Shown here piece after piece: positions 1 to 10,800 of a stretch of DNA of 64,000 nt; the first letter of the stretch is position 1, and each line of letters starts with the position of its first letter. Both the position numbers and the translations under genes were made by a program. The notes beneath the pieces are model-generated. The model had not been told where the DNA came from. It did not search any database and was given only the letters and a program-made list of their open reading frames with translations. This DNA comes from Bilabrum cf. latius (lineage: Eukaryota; Bigyra: Bicosoecida; Bigyra; Bicosoecida), in NCBI GenBank assembly GCA_965178125.1, contig OZ237735.1, positions 1,426,001 through 1,490,000 of the forward strand, written 5' to 3'.

Positions 1-3000
1 GGGCCGCAGGGCCAGCCGTAGTGAGGTCCACACTAAAGGAGGGAACGCCATGATCCCCTGCAGCTCCTCCTCGGATAGCCTGCCTCCCCCCGGCTCATTG
101 CTTGCCACCAACAGCGTCACCACGGTGCTCACGACTGCCTTGCCGTGGTCGATCTCGAGGCGTTCGAGGTACTGATCAAACAGAAGGGTCAGCGAGTCCG
201 GCAGCGCCTTGATCCTTGCCAAGACTTTCTCGTAGACTCCAAACACCCTGAGCTCCTCGGTGCTCACAGCCAGCCACAGCGGCAGACGAGAGCACTCTCT
301 GGACGAGATGGCATCGAGCTGCGCCGACTCCATTCGTTTTCCGTGGCGCCGAAGCATTGCAATTGTGGCTCGCCTCGCGGCCGCTTGGGTCAGTGGCTGC
401 AGCGACATTGGCGTGTATCCTCGCGCCTCGAGCGATGCTAGGCTCTCGTTCCCCTCTGTCCACGCCGACTCTCGCAGGGCATCGCTCTCCTGCTCCGGGT
501 CACTGGAAGCCACGTCAGTCCTGACAGACACAACCAGATGCACGCGTGCCGGCAGCATTTGCTTGTGTGGCAGCACATCCAGTACGGACTGGCTCGCCAC
601 AACGGAGCCCGGGCCTTGTGGTCCTGCGGCCGCTGAAGGGTTCGCCATGTTCACGCGCTGACCCAGCACCACGTCTTGCATGTCGTCTACCGCATCGATG
701 ATCAGAAGCACGGGGCGCCTGGCAGCAGCCAACTCAAGGAGACCAGTCACGATCGATCTGAGCTCGCGCGGGTCGTCAGGTAGTGGGGGTGGGTCGTACT
801 CCCACTCTTGCTCCGCCAGCAGCTCGTCTACACTCTGCGAGGTTGGAAAATCGGCACCGTATCGCGTGCGCTTCATGCCGGCAGAATCAAACGACGACTG
901 GCGCCCCCTGTCTCCGCCATCGGAGTCCTCGCTCGAGCTTGATGACGCATACTCAACGTGCTGGGCCTGCAGTGCGGATCCTCTCCTCTTCAGCTCCGGG
1001 GCTCTGCTTGTAGCACCCTGCTTGCACTGCTGCTTGGCCTCTACTTCCAATGCGTCTTGGGAATGCTCGTCCGTGGCCAGCCAGCTGAGCGCACATTCCA
1101 CCTCTCTGCCTCCAGTGGTCCGCCCGCGGATCTGCGGAGAGGGCAGACCAGGCCCGGTAACCCGGCGAAGTTCGACGCACAGCCGCTGCATGACATCGCG
1201 CACCTGCACGGAGCTGCCGCCGCCCATGCCAACTAGGTGCGTTATGACGGCCGGGGGCTCGGTGTGCAGCATACCGTCCTCGCCGTCAGCCGCTGTCCCG
1301 CTCACTGGGTCAAGCCGGTCTAGCAGAGACGGTGCTCGCCAGGCGCCCGCGCGCGCTGGTCCCACTGCCAGCTCCACAGAGCGCCTGAGCCCATGCGCCA
1401 TGGCTGCTAGCAGCGAGGTCTTGCCTACTCCAGGAGGCCCGTACATGACCGAAGCGGACGCGATGCCAATCGTCGGTCGCTTGAGCCCCCCATCCATGTC
1501 GGGAATGCCTGTGCGGCCGCCTGCTGTGCGCACATGTCCGTTCGGCTCGCTCAGCACCCGGAACCTTCCGGAGCTCCACTCGGGCGCACTCCCACCGGGA
1601 GAGCTGGGAGAGACGGGGCTGGCCTTGACCAGGTCACTCCATTCGGTTGCGTGCCAGAGAGGCACTGGCTGCGACTATGCCAGGCAGTTGATAGCAGCCT
1701 TGACCATGCTGGAACGACCGACCGTTCGCACGCTGAGCAGGGCGCAAACCTGTTCCGATGCCCGCCTGGCCTATCTCCACGCGGATGCCTCCGCCTCCCT
1801 ATGGATGGAAATCGGGCTCACACTGGTTTCAATGCTGGTCTTGGACGACTGCCGCTGCAGCATGTCAGGACCTTTGGAACTGCTGTGGCTGCTTGACTTG
1901 CTCTGGAGCAGCTGGCCGCTCGATTCCTTGATTTCCAATCGCCGCGAAGACTTCAGAGCGCCCCTGGTGCGAAGCAGCGAGGCCCGGCCGCCCCCCGCCA
2001 TCTGCCCTGAGTCGCGCCCCTCTCCGTGAGAGGAGGCCATCATCTGCGCCATCTGCTCGATGAGCGCCGGGTCTGCGCCTTGTCTCGCCCTGCGGCTCGC
2101 AACCACTCTTGCAATGGCCACCCGCAGTCTGTGCAGCACATCCTCTGCCCAGCGGGTCAGTCCGCCAATCCTCGGCTGGTGCTTGATGTGCTCCAGGTCA
2201 GACTCGAGGTGGCTCTTGCGCCGGTCTCTGCTAGCAGCTCCAGCCACTTTGATGGGAGGCCTGTACTCGCAGGGCACTTTGTCCACAAGCGTGATGTCTT
2301 TTCGCCTGTTGGCAGTCAATCGGATCCTGGTCCGAAGCTTCCGAAGCAGCTCGGCCTTGTGCTCGTCGACCGTAAACCGATAGATTGGCTTGCGCATCCT
2401 GCTGGCCGGCCGGCCCCTTTCTGCAGCAGACCCTCTCGAATCGATGGACCCCGCATCGTCGTCTTCGCCGTCCCTGCCACTGGTGCTGCCCCCACCCCCC
2501 TCCTCCCCCCCCTCCCCCTCCCCCTCCGTCTCCCTTTCCTCCCCACCCCACTCGATGCTCTCTCCGCCAGTGTCAACCCTTAGCCTGCTGCCGGTCCTGC
2601 GATCCACCGCGCTGCTGCTTGAGGAGTGCCGCTTCAATTCCCCATTACTACCAGACCCGCGAGATGCGATCTATTGTGCCCCATCGGCCTCGTCGTCCTC
2701 CTCACCACCGGCAGCGGCCCCGCTAGCAGCGGCAGTGGCAGGGGCGGTGAACCCCGCGCCCGACCCGCCTGCCTGCTCCAAGCCAGCGTCCGAGAGACGC
2801 CTATAGCCCACCACGTCGAGATCACCGTCCACAAAGTTCACCTTGTGCTCATCAGGGACCTGGTCCAGCCATGCCCCGTCCTAGATGTAGAAGATCGTCT
2901 CACGCACCCGCGCTGCCCTCTCGCTGGCTGCCTTGTTCAGCGCAGCGCGCTGCAGCTCCAGCTCCGTGATGGACCGGCCCAATGGGTACTGTCGGACCCA

Positions 3001-3474
3001 TTCCAATGGGTCTACTTCTTCTTCTTGTCCAAATCGTCTCGCTGTGTCGGAGCCGTCATTCGACGGCTGCCTCCTGTGCCCGGCGCCAGCAAATGCAACT
3101 CGCCGCGACCCACTGTCGCCGCCCGTGCCCTCCTCGGGGGACTCAAGAGCCGCTTGCCTGCTACGATTAGCTCGACTGTCTTGTGGTAAATACTCGTCTG
3201 GTGTCCAACCATATCTCTGCCCGACAATGGCAAGCACAACGTCGGCTCGGTCGATCTCCTGCAGGCACAGTTCAACAGCTCGGCCTTGTGCTGATTCTTC
3301 GGGAGTGACGCCACCCCACCGCAAGTCGACCAACTAAACGTTGACATACCAGCTGGTTCCCCACTCTTCGAGCCGAGGTACGACAGACCGGGACAGCACG
3401 GTCCGCGTGCTCTACTAGTCTCTAAATGTGGAGCTTACAAATATTCGAACGGATGTATACTCGGAGCTAGCCAT
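1..3474 (-). CDS. DUF4062-NACHT STAND-type NTPase (NPHP3/TEP1/NWD-like), 3' end beyond window
   Basis: Reading TAG as Gln gives one frame of at least 1,158 aa starting at the ATG complementary to 3472-3474. Residues about 8-60 match a DUF4062 start: FVSSTFRD, then TAG-TAG, then VVPRLEEW and VDLRWG; GQRYGW follows near residue 85 and the ETIFYI linker near 195. A Walker A loop GPPGVGKTS lies near residue 679 and a Walker B stretch VLLIIDAVDD near 925. The family pairs an N-terminal DUF4062/TIR-like domain with a NACHT ATPase and usually C-terminal TPR or WD repeats, which would lie left of base 1. Such proteins serve as signalling or ciliary scaffolds; the exact role here is inference. Acidic and Ser-rich spacers sit between domains. 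In-frame TAGs include both codons just after FRD, one before LVDLRWG, and ones near 2881 and 1771. Confidence 0.85.
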
Positions 3475-3662
3475 GTCTCCAGCTCAAGAACACTATAACC
3501 TTTTCTCCCTTGTAATACTTCAAGCCGGAGTTGGCGCTCGAACGATGCGTTTGAGAGATATAGTTAGCTTGCAACGGATCTTGCAGATGTGACGAGGTCG
3601 CCATGGTGCACTGCTGCGACCAAGCGGTCGCCATGCGATCACAACAAAAACCACGGCTCCTG

Positions 3663-5270
3663 TCATTTCAACAGTTTAGACCGCAACAAGGACCCAATTC
3701 TCACAGCCTCATGCAGCCTCCTCCTCCCGTCCAGCCACACCATCGCCTCAGCGTACGACTCCGGCCTCACAGGTAGCAGCTGCTGCTGCTGCCCTCTACC
3801 AGGAGCACCCCCTAGCAGGCCCGGGCCAGTTTCCCCAGCACCGGCACCGGCAGCCTAAGCGCCTACCCCAGCGCTCCTGGCTTGCTACGACCTGGCCACC
3901 TCCTTGCTGGAGCAGAGGAAAGTGAACTCGAACGTGTTGCTGGTGAAGCAGCCCCCTAGCCCCTTGGCCAGATCCACCACTTGCGTCTCCGCCCTGACGT
4001 GGCACACGGAACCGAGCACGCCGGCATCCACGCCAGCTAGAGACGAAGCCCCCTGATCGTCGCTGCCCCCCACATAAGTAACGTGCGAATCGAAGAGCAC
4101 CATGGATCCGATTTCCACGGGTCGGCTGAAGGTGATCTCGTCCGCCGCCAGCAGCAGCGGCACGCAATCAACGCCGCTCCTCGCCGCGTACAGCGACGCG
4201 TTCGCGTGCGCCAGCTCATAGGCCTGTCGCATGAGGTATCCCCCAAAGACCCTTCCTGCCGTGTTCCGCTGCTACGGCTGCATGAGAACCGTGTTGCTGA
4301 GCCGAGTGGAGCGGAGGTCGGCACATCCGGCAGACGGGGCCAATCCGGTGGAGGAGGAGGAGGAGGAGGAGGAGGAGGAGGAAGTGGAGGGCTAGTGCTG
4401 CGGTGACACCTGATCTGCGGGAGATCCCCACGCCCCCGTTGTTCCCTGGCTCCAGCGGCCCCCGAGAAGGCTGTGCAGCACGTCTGACTCTTCGTCCGAT
4501 GGCCTCCTCCTCTCCAGCGAGGCCTCTCGCTCCTCGAGTCTGCGCCGCTTGTCGTGCTCGCCTTGCTCGAAAAGAGCCTGTTCTGCTTCAGTCTCCGGCT
4601 GCAGCGGGTTCACCTGGACACCGCGGCCGTCCGGCCCCACTGCAACGAAGAGGAAGCTGCCAGTGAGGCAGGGGTCGCTCTGGGGTCGCGTGGTGGAGGC
4701 CGAGTCGGCGCCGAGCTCAAGCGCCGGCTTCTCCCCGACCGATAGGCTCACTCGCATCGAGGATTTGCCGGTCCATGATACGTTTCCAGTGAGCAAGTAG
4801 TCAACATCAGCGCTCAAGGGCCGCCTGCAGTCAATACGATCAACTGCGGCGGTGACTAGCGCATGCGGTTTCGTGCCAGGGTCATTGTCATCCGCATGGA
4901 GAAATGCCACGTTTCCAGCGAATGCATCCAGGTCTTCGAGTATTTTTGCAAACCGAAGCGATCCTCGCCAAGACAGATACTGGTCTCGGAGCTCAGGGTC
5001 GCTGGCAAGTGGCAGCTCGATTGCACAAAACGAACGCGATGGAGGCTTCGGAGAAATCTTAGACTAGTATGGCCTGTCTCGAAGAGGAGCTGCTCCAAGC
5101 TCGAGCTCGCGCCTCGATTGCCACAGCTGCTGCGTGACGGATGTCCTGGACGCAGATACAGGTGCCGCACTTGTCTGCGCACCCCTACGACTCCACCGCA
5201 GACGAGCGTAGCTCAGGCTCAGCCTGCCCGGTTTCAATCCACGAGCAAGTGTTTGTACAGATTGGTTCAT
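3663..5270 (-). CDS. Acyl-CoA thioesterase, ACOT9-type double hotdog
   Basis: Intronless frame of 535 aa, ATG at 5270, stop TGA at 3663-3665. The Arg/Ser-rich first 35 residues look like a mitochondrial presequence. The ACOT9 signatures follow in order: ASDPELRDQYLSWRGSLRF, ILEDLDAFAGN, LVTAAVDRIDCRRPLSADVD, TGKSSMRVSLSV (first hotdog), RNTAGRVFGGYLMRQAYEL, DEITFSRPVEIGSMV, FTSNTFEFTFLC (second hotdog), and a C-terminal SYAEAMVWLDGRRRL. It hydrolyses acyl-CoA thioesters, in animals in mitochondria. Five in-frame TAGs (5064, 4392, 4272, 3885 and about 3854) interrupt the standard reading. The one at 4272 falls at the conserved Gln of the P-Q-x-R-N motif just before the second hotdog. A (TCC)n poly-Ser insert separates the two hotdogs. 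Divergent from the uS14 gene 138 bp away. Confidence 0.93.
4349..4384. repeat. GGA/TCC trinucleotide run inside ACOT9
   Basis: Twelve or so GGA units on the plus strand encode a poly-Ser linker on the minus strand between the two hotdog domains of the thioesterase. Confidence 0.9.
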
Positions 5271-5408
5271 CGTACTTCGAGCATATTAACGATGTGCCAG
5301 AGGAATGGATTTCCTGCGGAACAGTTCAATTGCCTGCGCGGCGCCCTCCAGCCAGCCCTTGTTGGTTTCATCCCGCGTGTCTTGGCCAAGCAAAGCAACG
5401 GACTCGCC

Positions 5409-5711
5409 ATGCCTAAAAGCAAGTTGTATATTGAAAGGCTTCGACGTGCGATGATCGCGAAGATGGAGCCCAAGCGATCCGCAGTTAGGGCAATCGTGTA
5501 TGACAGGCTCCAGCCCCTGCAGCACAGGTTTCGGGCACAGATGATCATGAATAGGCTTCCAGCAACGGTCGCACGCACAAGAGCAAAGAATAGATGCAAC
5601 TTAACTGGAAGGTCTAGGTCTACATACAGGAAATTTGGCGTCTCGAGAATTATGATCAGGGATTTGCAGCAAGAAGGCAGGCTCGTGGGATGGAAGAACT
5701 CCAGTTGGTGA
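5409..5711 (+). CDS. Mitochondrial small-subunit ribosomal protein uS14
   Basis: 100 aa, ATG 5409, TGA 5709-5711, no intron and no in-frame TAG. The C-terminal half is a clear uS14 signature: RTRAKNRCNLTGRSRSTYRK, FGVSRIMIRDL and a terminal WKNSSW, as in bacterial and mitochondrial S14. It binds 16S-like rRNA in the small-subunit head. The protein lacks the zinc-binding cysteines of the archaeal/cytosolic type, which supports an organellar destination. Upstream frame is open, so an N-terminal presequence is possible, but the methionine chosen gives the normal family length. Confidence 0.93.
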   Translation: MPKSKLYIERLRRAMIAKMEPKRSAVRAIVYDRLQPLQHRFRAQMIMNRLPATVARTRAKNRCNLTGRSRSTYRKFGVSRIMIRDLQQEGRLVGWKNSSW

Positions 5712-5760
5712 CTGGACGGCTTTTTGTACCTTGAACATGTGAATAGTATTGCGAGGCGAA

Positions 5761-6212
5761 ATGAGCAGCAGTCTAATGATTCGCAATTTTGGCACGCATC
5801 CAGGAGGTAGGCCCGGACCGCGCAACACCTTGCCTCTTGCACCTCACATGCGGTTAAATTGTCACTAGCGCTGGCGGAGAACGAATTCTATTCAAATGAA
5901 AGTTACCCTGCGCCAGAGGAGCCAAGACCTGGCCCACGCAGGCCCACTTCCGCGGCTCCCACGATCTCGCCACAGCCTTTGCTGCGCGAAACTCTCTCTA
6001 TTGAGACTCAGACCAGAACGAAACACCCGGCGTTCGATGAGCCAACCACAAACTCATCGTTCAATGACCTGCTTGCTGTAACACTAGGGCGTTGCAGAGG
6101 AGCACCACGAGTAGAAAAAAGAAAACCGTCCGACGTCAACCCATTCCACAACAACCACTAGCCCTATGCATTTTCCAGTAGGCTAGAAATAGAAGTAGTC
6201 GTAGGTAGCTAA
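5761..6212 (+). CDS. Possible small gene, unrecognised
   Basis: An ATG at 5761 opens a short frame that runs into a GTAGG donor-like site near 5806. A second frame from about 5920 to the TAA at 6210-6212 is open if one TAG is read through (Pro-rich, then ending in EIEVVVGS). An intron could join them, but no family is recognisable and base composition is close to intergenic. Otherwise the region 5712-6255 holds nothing I can support. Confidence 0.2.
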
Positions 6213-6255
6213 AGCAAACCCATGTTTAGCTTCGCGAGAGAGGCAAAAACAGAGG

Positions 6256-6381
6256 TACGAGTGATCGGGATCGAACCGACTTCGTATCGCTTACTTCGCT
6301 TACGCGAGCCCAGGGTTGACCCTAGGGTTGAATAAGTGTTTCCTTATAAGGCGATTGGGCATACCAACACCCCCCACTCGT
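6256..6381 (-). tRNA. tRNA-Ile(UAU) with anticodon-loop intron
   Basis: On the minus strand the acceptor arms ACGAGTG (6381-6375) and CACTCGT pair perfectly, with discriminator A at 6256. The D arm is GGGT-loop-GCCC with the loop GG. The anticodon stem ATCGC/GCGAT closes a loop CTTATAA, giving anticodon TAT. A roughly 53-nt intron splits the loop one base 3' of the anticodon, the canonical eukaryotic position. The T arm is GTCGG-TTCGATC-CCGAT. tRNA-Ile(UAU) is commonly intron-bearing in eukaryotes, which fits. It lies 31 bp downstream of the DMAC1-like gene on the same strand. Confidence 0.88.
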
Positions 6382-6412
6382 ATCATCCGAGGTGTCCAAA
6401 AATGGCAATACA

Positions 6413-6682
6413 TTAATCATCACTTTGCCATCGATAATAAGATAAAGAGAAAAATACGCCTGCAAGACCAAGAGTGGAGGCCCGATGTCCGAGCGTCTTC
6501 GCTTTCCGCAACTCAGACAGCATGTAGACACCAAATCCAGCACATCCAAGTGTGCCGGTCAGTCTGCACGAATCACAGCGCTCTACCTTTGAGATAACTG
6601 TTTCCACGAGTGGACGTGGGCCCGGTTGTCCGCTGTATTCCCTTGTGTCGCTATCCATCTTACTGGCAATAGGCTTTGCCAT
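6413..6682 (-). CDS. DMAC1/TMEM261-like (DUF4536) small mitochondrial membrane protein
   Basis: 89 aa from the ATG at 6682 to TAA at 6413-6415; no TAG codons. The core CDSCRLTGTLGCAGFGVYML matches the short CxxCR-x-G-T motif followed by a transmembrane helix of the DUF4536/DMAC1 family. A second hydrophobic stretch LGLAGVFFSLSYYRW follows. In animals DMAC1 takes part in assembly of the distal membrane arm of respiratory complex I. Assignment rests on this one motif and on the size. A slightly longer frame without ATG extends upstream to 6727. Confidence 0.68.
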   Translation of the reverse strand: MAKPIASKMDSDTREYSGQPGPRPLVETVISKVERCDSCRLTGTLGCAGFGVYMLSELRKAKTLGHRASTLGLAGVFFSLSYYRWQSDD

Positions 6683-7103
6683 TATCTGATTGCCGCTACA
6701 ACACGATGCAAACTGCTGAATGCGCAAGAGTGCGCGAGAATGCCCGTACCAGAATCAAGCGCTAACGTCCCGAAAACACGAGCCAGGGATGAGGCTGCCA
6801 CGAGCTGCAGTGATAAACAAATAAGCGGCAGCCCTTTTTGCGCCACTTGGTATCGAGGTACTTGTAAATAAACTGGCCTATTGATTTCTTTCTATCGTTT
6901 GAGGCTGTTGCTGCTGTGGTTGTCGTGCGAGGGCAGCTGCGGTGGAAGCCGGAACTCGTTTCCGATGCCAGAATTGCGAACCATTTCAATAGATTGTCGG
7001 TATGGCAGGAGTACCGACGGCGCCAAGCATTCCACCTCGATCTTCTAGCCCAGGCAGGGATTAGGTCTCGAAGCTGGTCCGGGGGGGCTCTCTGCGGGAG
7101 CTT
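6683..7103. other. Intergenic, nothing recognised
   Basis: AT-richer than the flanking genes, with no family motif in any frame. It probably holds the upstream region of the EF-hand gene (right) and of the DMAC1-like gene (left). Confidence 0.5.
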
Positions 7104-7772
7104 ATGGCAATGGTAGACGGGCCTGATTTGGGGTCGGACAGTCGGACTGCGAGGCCACCAGTAATCGACGAGGACCTGTTCGAAGAAATGCAGGAAGCGT
7201 TTGCGTTTTGCGACGGCGATAGAGATGGCAAGGTGACAACAGCTGAATTCGGAACGGTAAGCTGAATTGCTAGACCCAACCCCAAGATCCCCCAGCCACT
7301 TTGCTTCGCAAGCAACTGCACCTTTTGGCACTTTTATTTCCTGCAGATTGTTCGATCGCTTGGCTATGGCCCAACAGAGGACGAGCTGCGAACCCTCACC
7401 AGGGCAATCGATCGGTCGGCAGGCGGGACCCTCGATTTCCCTACATTTGTTGAGCTATTTGCGAATAACGTCGTCCCTAGAATGCGAAGACATGCTAAAC
7501 ATGTAGATTCCGTGCGGAAGGGCTTCACAACGTTCATCAAAACGTGTAGATCCACAGAGCCCGCAGCTGCTCAAGCCGACCTGGATGGAATGGCACCAAC
7601 GCGAATCGAAAAGATTTCGGCGCGTGATCTAGAGCGTCTGATGACAGAAACGGGTGATAGGTTAGATGCCTAGGCATTCTCGTACATGTTTCGGGTGGCT
7701 CCACCTGACGAGGATGGGATGGTAGATTGGAGCGCGATCGTCTCTGCAATGGAGAAGGGCGCTAAGCGCTGA
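7104..7772 (+). CDS. Calmodulin-like EF-hand protein (join 7104..7256, 7347..7772)
   Basis: 192 aa with one 90-nt intron (7257 GTAAGC to 7346 CTGCAG, phase 0) that splits the first EF hand right after its loop. The first loop DGDRDGKVTTAE has all canonical Ca-coordinating positions (1, 3, 5, 12). The second (IDRSAGGTLDF) and the last (PPDEDGMVDW) are degenerate. Ends with TGA 7770-7772. One in-frame TAG at about 7671, in the entering helix of the last EF hand (RLDA-TAG-AFSYMF). A Ca-sensor role is inferred from the single intact loop. Confidence 0.83.
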
Positions 7773-7858
7773 TATTTCGGTGACTTGAATCCATACCTGC
7801 GTATCTTTCTGCACTGCATCACCCTGCATTGATCGCAGCTCCTGAGGTGCTTCGCTTG

Positions 7859-10800
7859 TCACGCTTGTCCCTCCAAAGAATCATCGCAAGGGCGAGCACC
7901 CGAGCAGCTGCTCGTCCTCGCCCGCTTCAGCAGGGCCTGCGCCTCGCCGCGAGCTGCTGTCCGCAGCCTGCACAGCTGCTGAAACGCCTTCGTCTCGACA
8001 TCCTAAGCCCCAGCCCCTGCATCGGCTGTGCCGCCGCCCCTGCCTTCAAGGCCCGCAGCACGTGCGCCCACCCCGGCTCCCGCCCCCAGCGCAGAGCGAG
8101 CACTCCTCGAGGCCGTCCGCATCAGCGCCTCCACGCCCTCGCTCAGGTGCAGCCCGCTGCCGCTGCCGCCGCTGCCGCTCGCATCCCTTGCTTGACCCTT
8201 CCCTGCATATGCATCTGCATCTGCATCTGCATCTGTCCCGGTGGCAGGCCCAGCCCCTGGTCGCGCCCTCTTCCTCTTCATGCCAGCCACAGCATTGGGG
8301 GGGCGCTCTGCAGAGGGCGTGGCACCTGCACCTGCACCTGCACCTGCACCTGCACCTGCACCTGCACCTGCACCTGCATGCCCTGCACCTGCACCTGCAC
8401 CTGCACCTGCATGCCCTGCACCTGCACCTCTCGCCTCGCCCACTCGCTCGTTTTCATCCCCCATCGACTCCAAGACAGCCTGCATGAGCGGGCTGGCCTC
8501 CCCTCTAGCACACGCATCGGCCAGGTCGAACATCGCCTAGGGAGGCCACACCAAGCTCCCGTCACCACACTCGTGTGGCCCAGAAGAACCTCGTGACGAT
8601 GAAGCCTCCTCCACACCCTGGCCAACAGAGCTGACAGCTGCAGCCGCCCCGCGGTCCTGCCCAGCGGCAGTGGCGGTGGTCTCGTCAGCAGAGGCGGTGG
8701 TCTCGTCAGCAGAGGCGGTGGTCTCGTCAGCGTCAAATCGCACCATCTCCAGGGCCCGTCTTCGCACGAACACAAGACCGAGGGGGGGCTTGGCTGCCCT
8801 CGCTGCCGACTCTATCTCGCTCATGGGGGTGCGCTGCTCCACAAGCCTCCTCGTGACCTTGCCGGTCTGCGCCCCTCTGCCGACCTACTACTTCTTCTTC
8901 TTCTTGTCTTGCTTCAACGAGTTGCCCCCGCTCCCAGATGGCCCTGCCTCTGCCCCGCCCGCAAAGCTGCTCGCCCACTTGGACTCCTCCTGTCGGACTC
9001 TCAGGCAAAGTTTCAAGGACGTCTCCACCGCGGCTGCAGTCATAAATGATTGCGTTTCGTCGCCTTGCCCACCTCTCTTCGACGAAGCTGCCACATGCAC
9101 ACCACCTGCCCCCACAGCTTGCACGCTGCTCTCATACTCACCACCTTTCGCTACAGGCTCCTGTGATCGCGCTGCCGATCGCCTCGCGATAGACAGCGCC
9201 AAACTTGGTGCCACTGCCTTGATTACCTGCGTGGCAGCGACGGCGAGCATTGCCCTGCGACTGGCATCCATGGCCACACTGCCGGAGCTAGAAGGTGCTG
9301 CTGCCGTACCACTTGCTGCGAGTCCCGAGATTGACGCGGCCGCCGACGTTGACGATGCAGCCTACTCGCCTGGATCCTTCAATTGCGGCTGCTAGGCACC
9401 GATTCCGATGAAATGCTTCGGCACTGCGAGTGCACCCGTTGCGGTGGACCGACGAGCCTCTCTGCCTGGCCTGTCACCCTCTCCGCCAGCGACTCGTCCG
9501 TCCTTAGGATTCCCCTTGCTAGTCGAAGCGGTGATCTTGTGCTCTCCTGTCTGCCGTGACATAGCCACCAGCCTCTCTGGGATCAAGAAGCGAGCCAAAG
9601 GGCCCCCTTGACTGCCTAGCATATCCCGTGCACGCGGTATCGAGTCGCCCACAGTCCCCGCCGCTGCCATCGTGTCGAGCATAAGTCGGACTGCATCCCG
9701 CAAGTGAGCAACCAGATCCTTGAAGAACTAGGGCGCCACCTGCTCGACGAGCTCATCCGTGGGCGATCGGCACACGAGAGGCACAGGCACGAAGCGAAAG
9801 CTGCTCGGCGGCTAGACACCCGTGCTGCTTTCTGATGTTGCGCGACCTACCGCCTTTGGCACAAGATCGAACAGGAACTGCCTCGCTGGTTCGTTCCTGT
9901 CTGCAGGCACCCACGGAATGCAGACCCAGCCTTCGTCCTCCTCTTGCATGCCCGAGCAGTTCGGATCCCCGGATAGCCCCTTGCTGCCCGTGCTTAAACT
10001 CTGCTGGGGACCAACAGATGCTATGTGCCTCAGCATAGCGTGCTCTACTCCTCGCTCCAGCACCCTGCACGACATCAGGAATGTGTCCACCACAGTGCAG
10101 CCTCCACTGATTGCAGACACACTCTGAGCAGTACCAATCGAGGATGCCGCTGTGCTGCATGATTTTGAGGTTTCTTGCGCACTGCCGGGTTGAAGCTGCA
10201 CTGGTTCGTTGCGAACGAGTGCCATAGCGACTAGGCCATAGTTTCCGAACCGATCCGTCACGTCGGCAAGAAAGCAGCTGTGCGAGGCTTGTGTCGTCGT
10301 GCCACCTGGCGACGTCTCCTGCAGCACCATCCTTCTCAATTGCGCGAGGGATAGGGGGTGCTTCGCGATGTTGAGTTGGTTGGTGCGCAATGTGAGCTGC
10401 GCAGCCCGCGGAAGCAGCGACTCCGTGGACGGTTCGATCCTGTGGACGTCGATGCGCAGGTGCAGGCTGGCCAAAAAAGCCGACCTGGAGGGTGCCTGCC
10501 TCCTCGCCGATGTTCTCTTCTCCATGTCTTGGTACAGCTTCGTGCGGCAGAGATCTTCGCTAGTCCGGCCGACTGCCGCTACGTCGGAGGACACCACAAC
10601 AGCATCGGCACTGCTGCTGCTGCTGCTGCTCGTACTGCTTGACCTTCCACCGGTCGATTTCTATTGAAGCACCGTGCCGGACTTGTACGGAATGGCCATG
10701 TATGGATGCGCGCAAAGGAACACAGACATGGCATGCTGACTGGATGAGTACGCCAGGGACAAGTCTGTCGTGCTTGGACTGCGGTCGTGTCGGTCAGGTC

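Noticed and set aside
680-2029. 449-codon open frame on the plus strand
   Set aside because: It is antisense to the NACHT gene; Ser/Pro-rich shadow typical of high GC. The minus strand carries the P-loop and Walker B motifs.
5267-5842. 191-codon minus-strand frame
   Set aside because: Antisense to the clearly identified uS14 gene and without recognisable content.
10425-10445. GGTTCGATCC, T-loop-like, suggesting a tRNA
   Set aside because: Lies inside the FkbH-like coding frame, with no paired acceptor or anticodon arms. The same applies to the match near 63128 in the GCKR-like gene.
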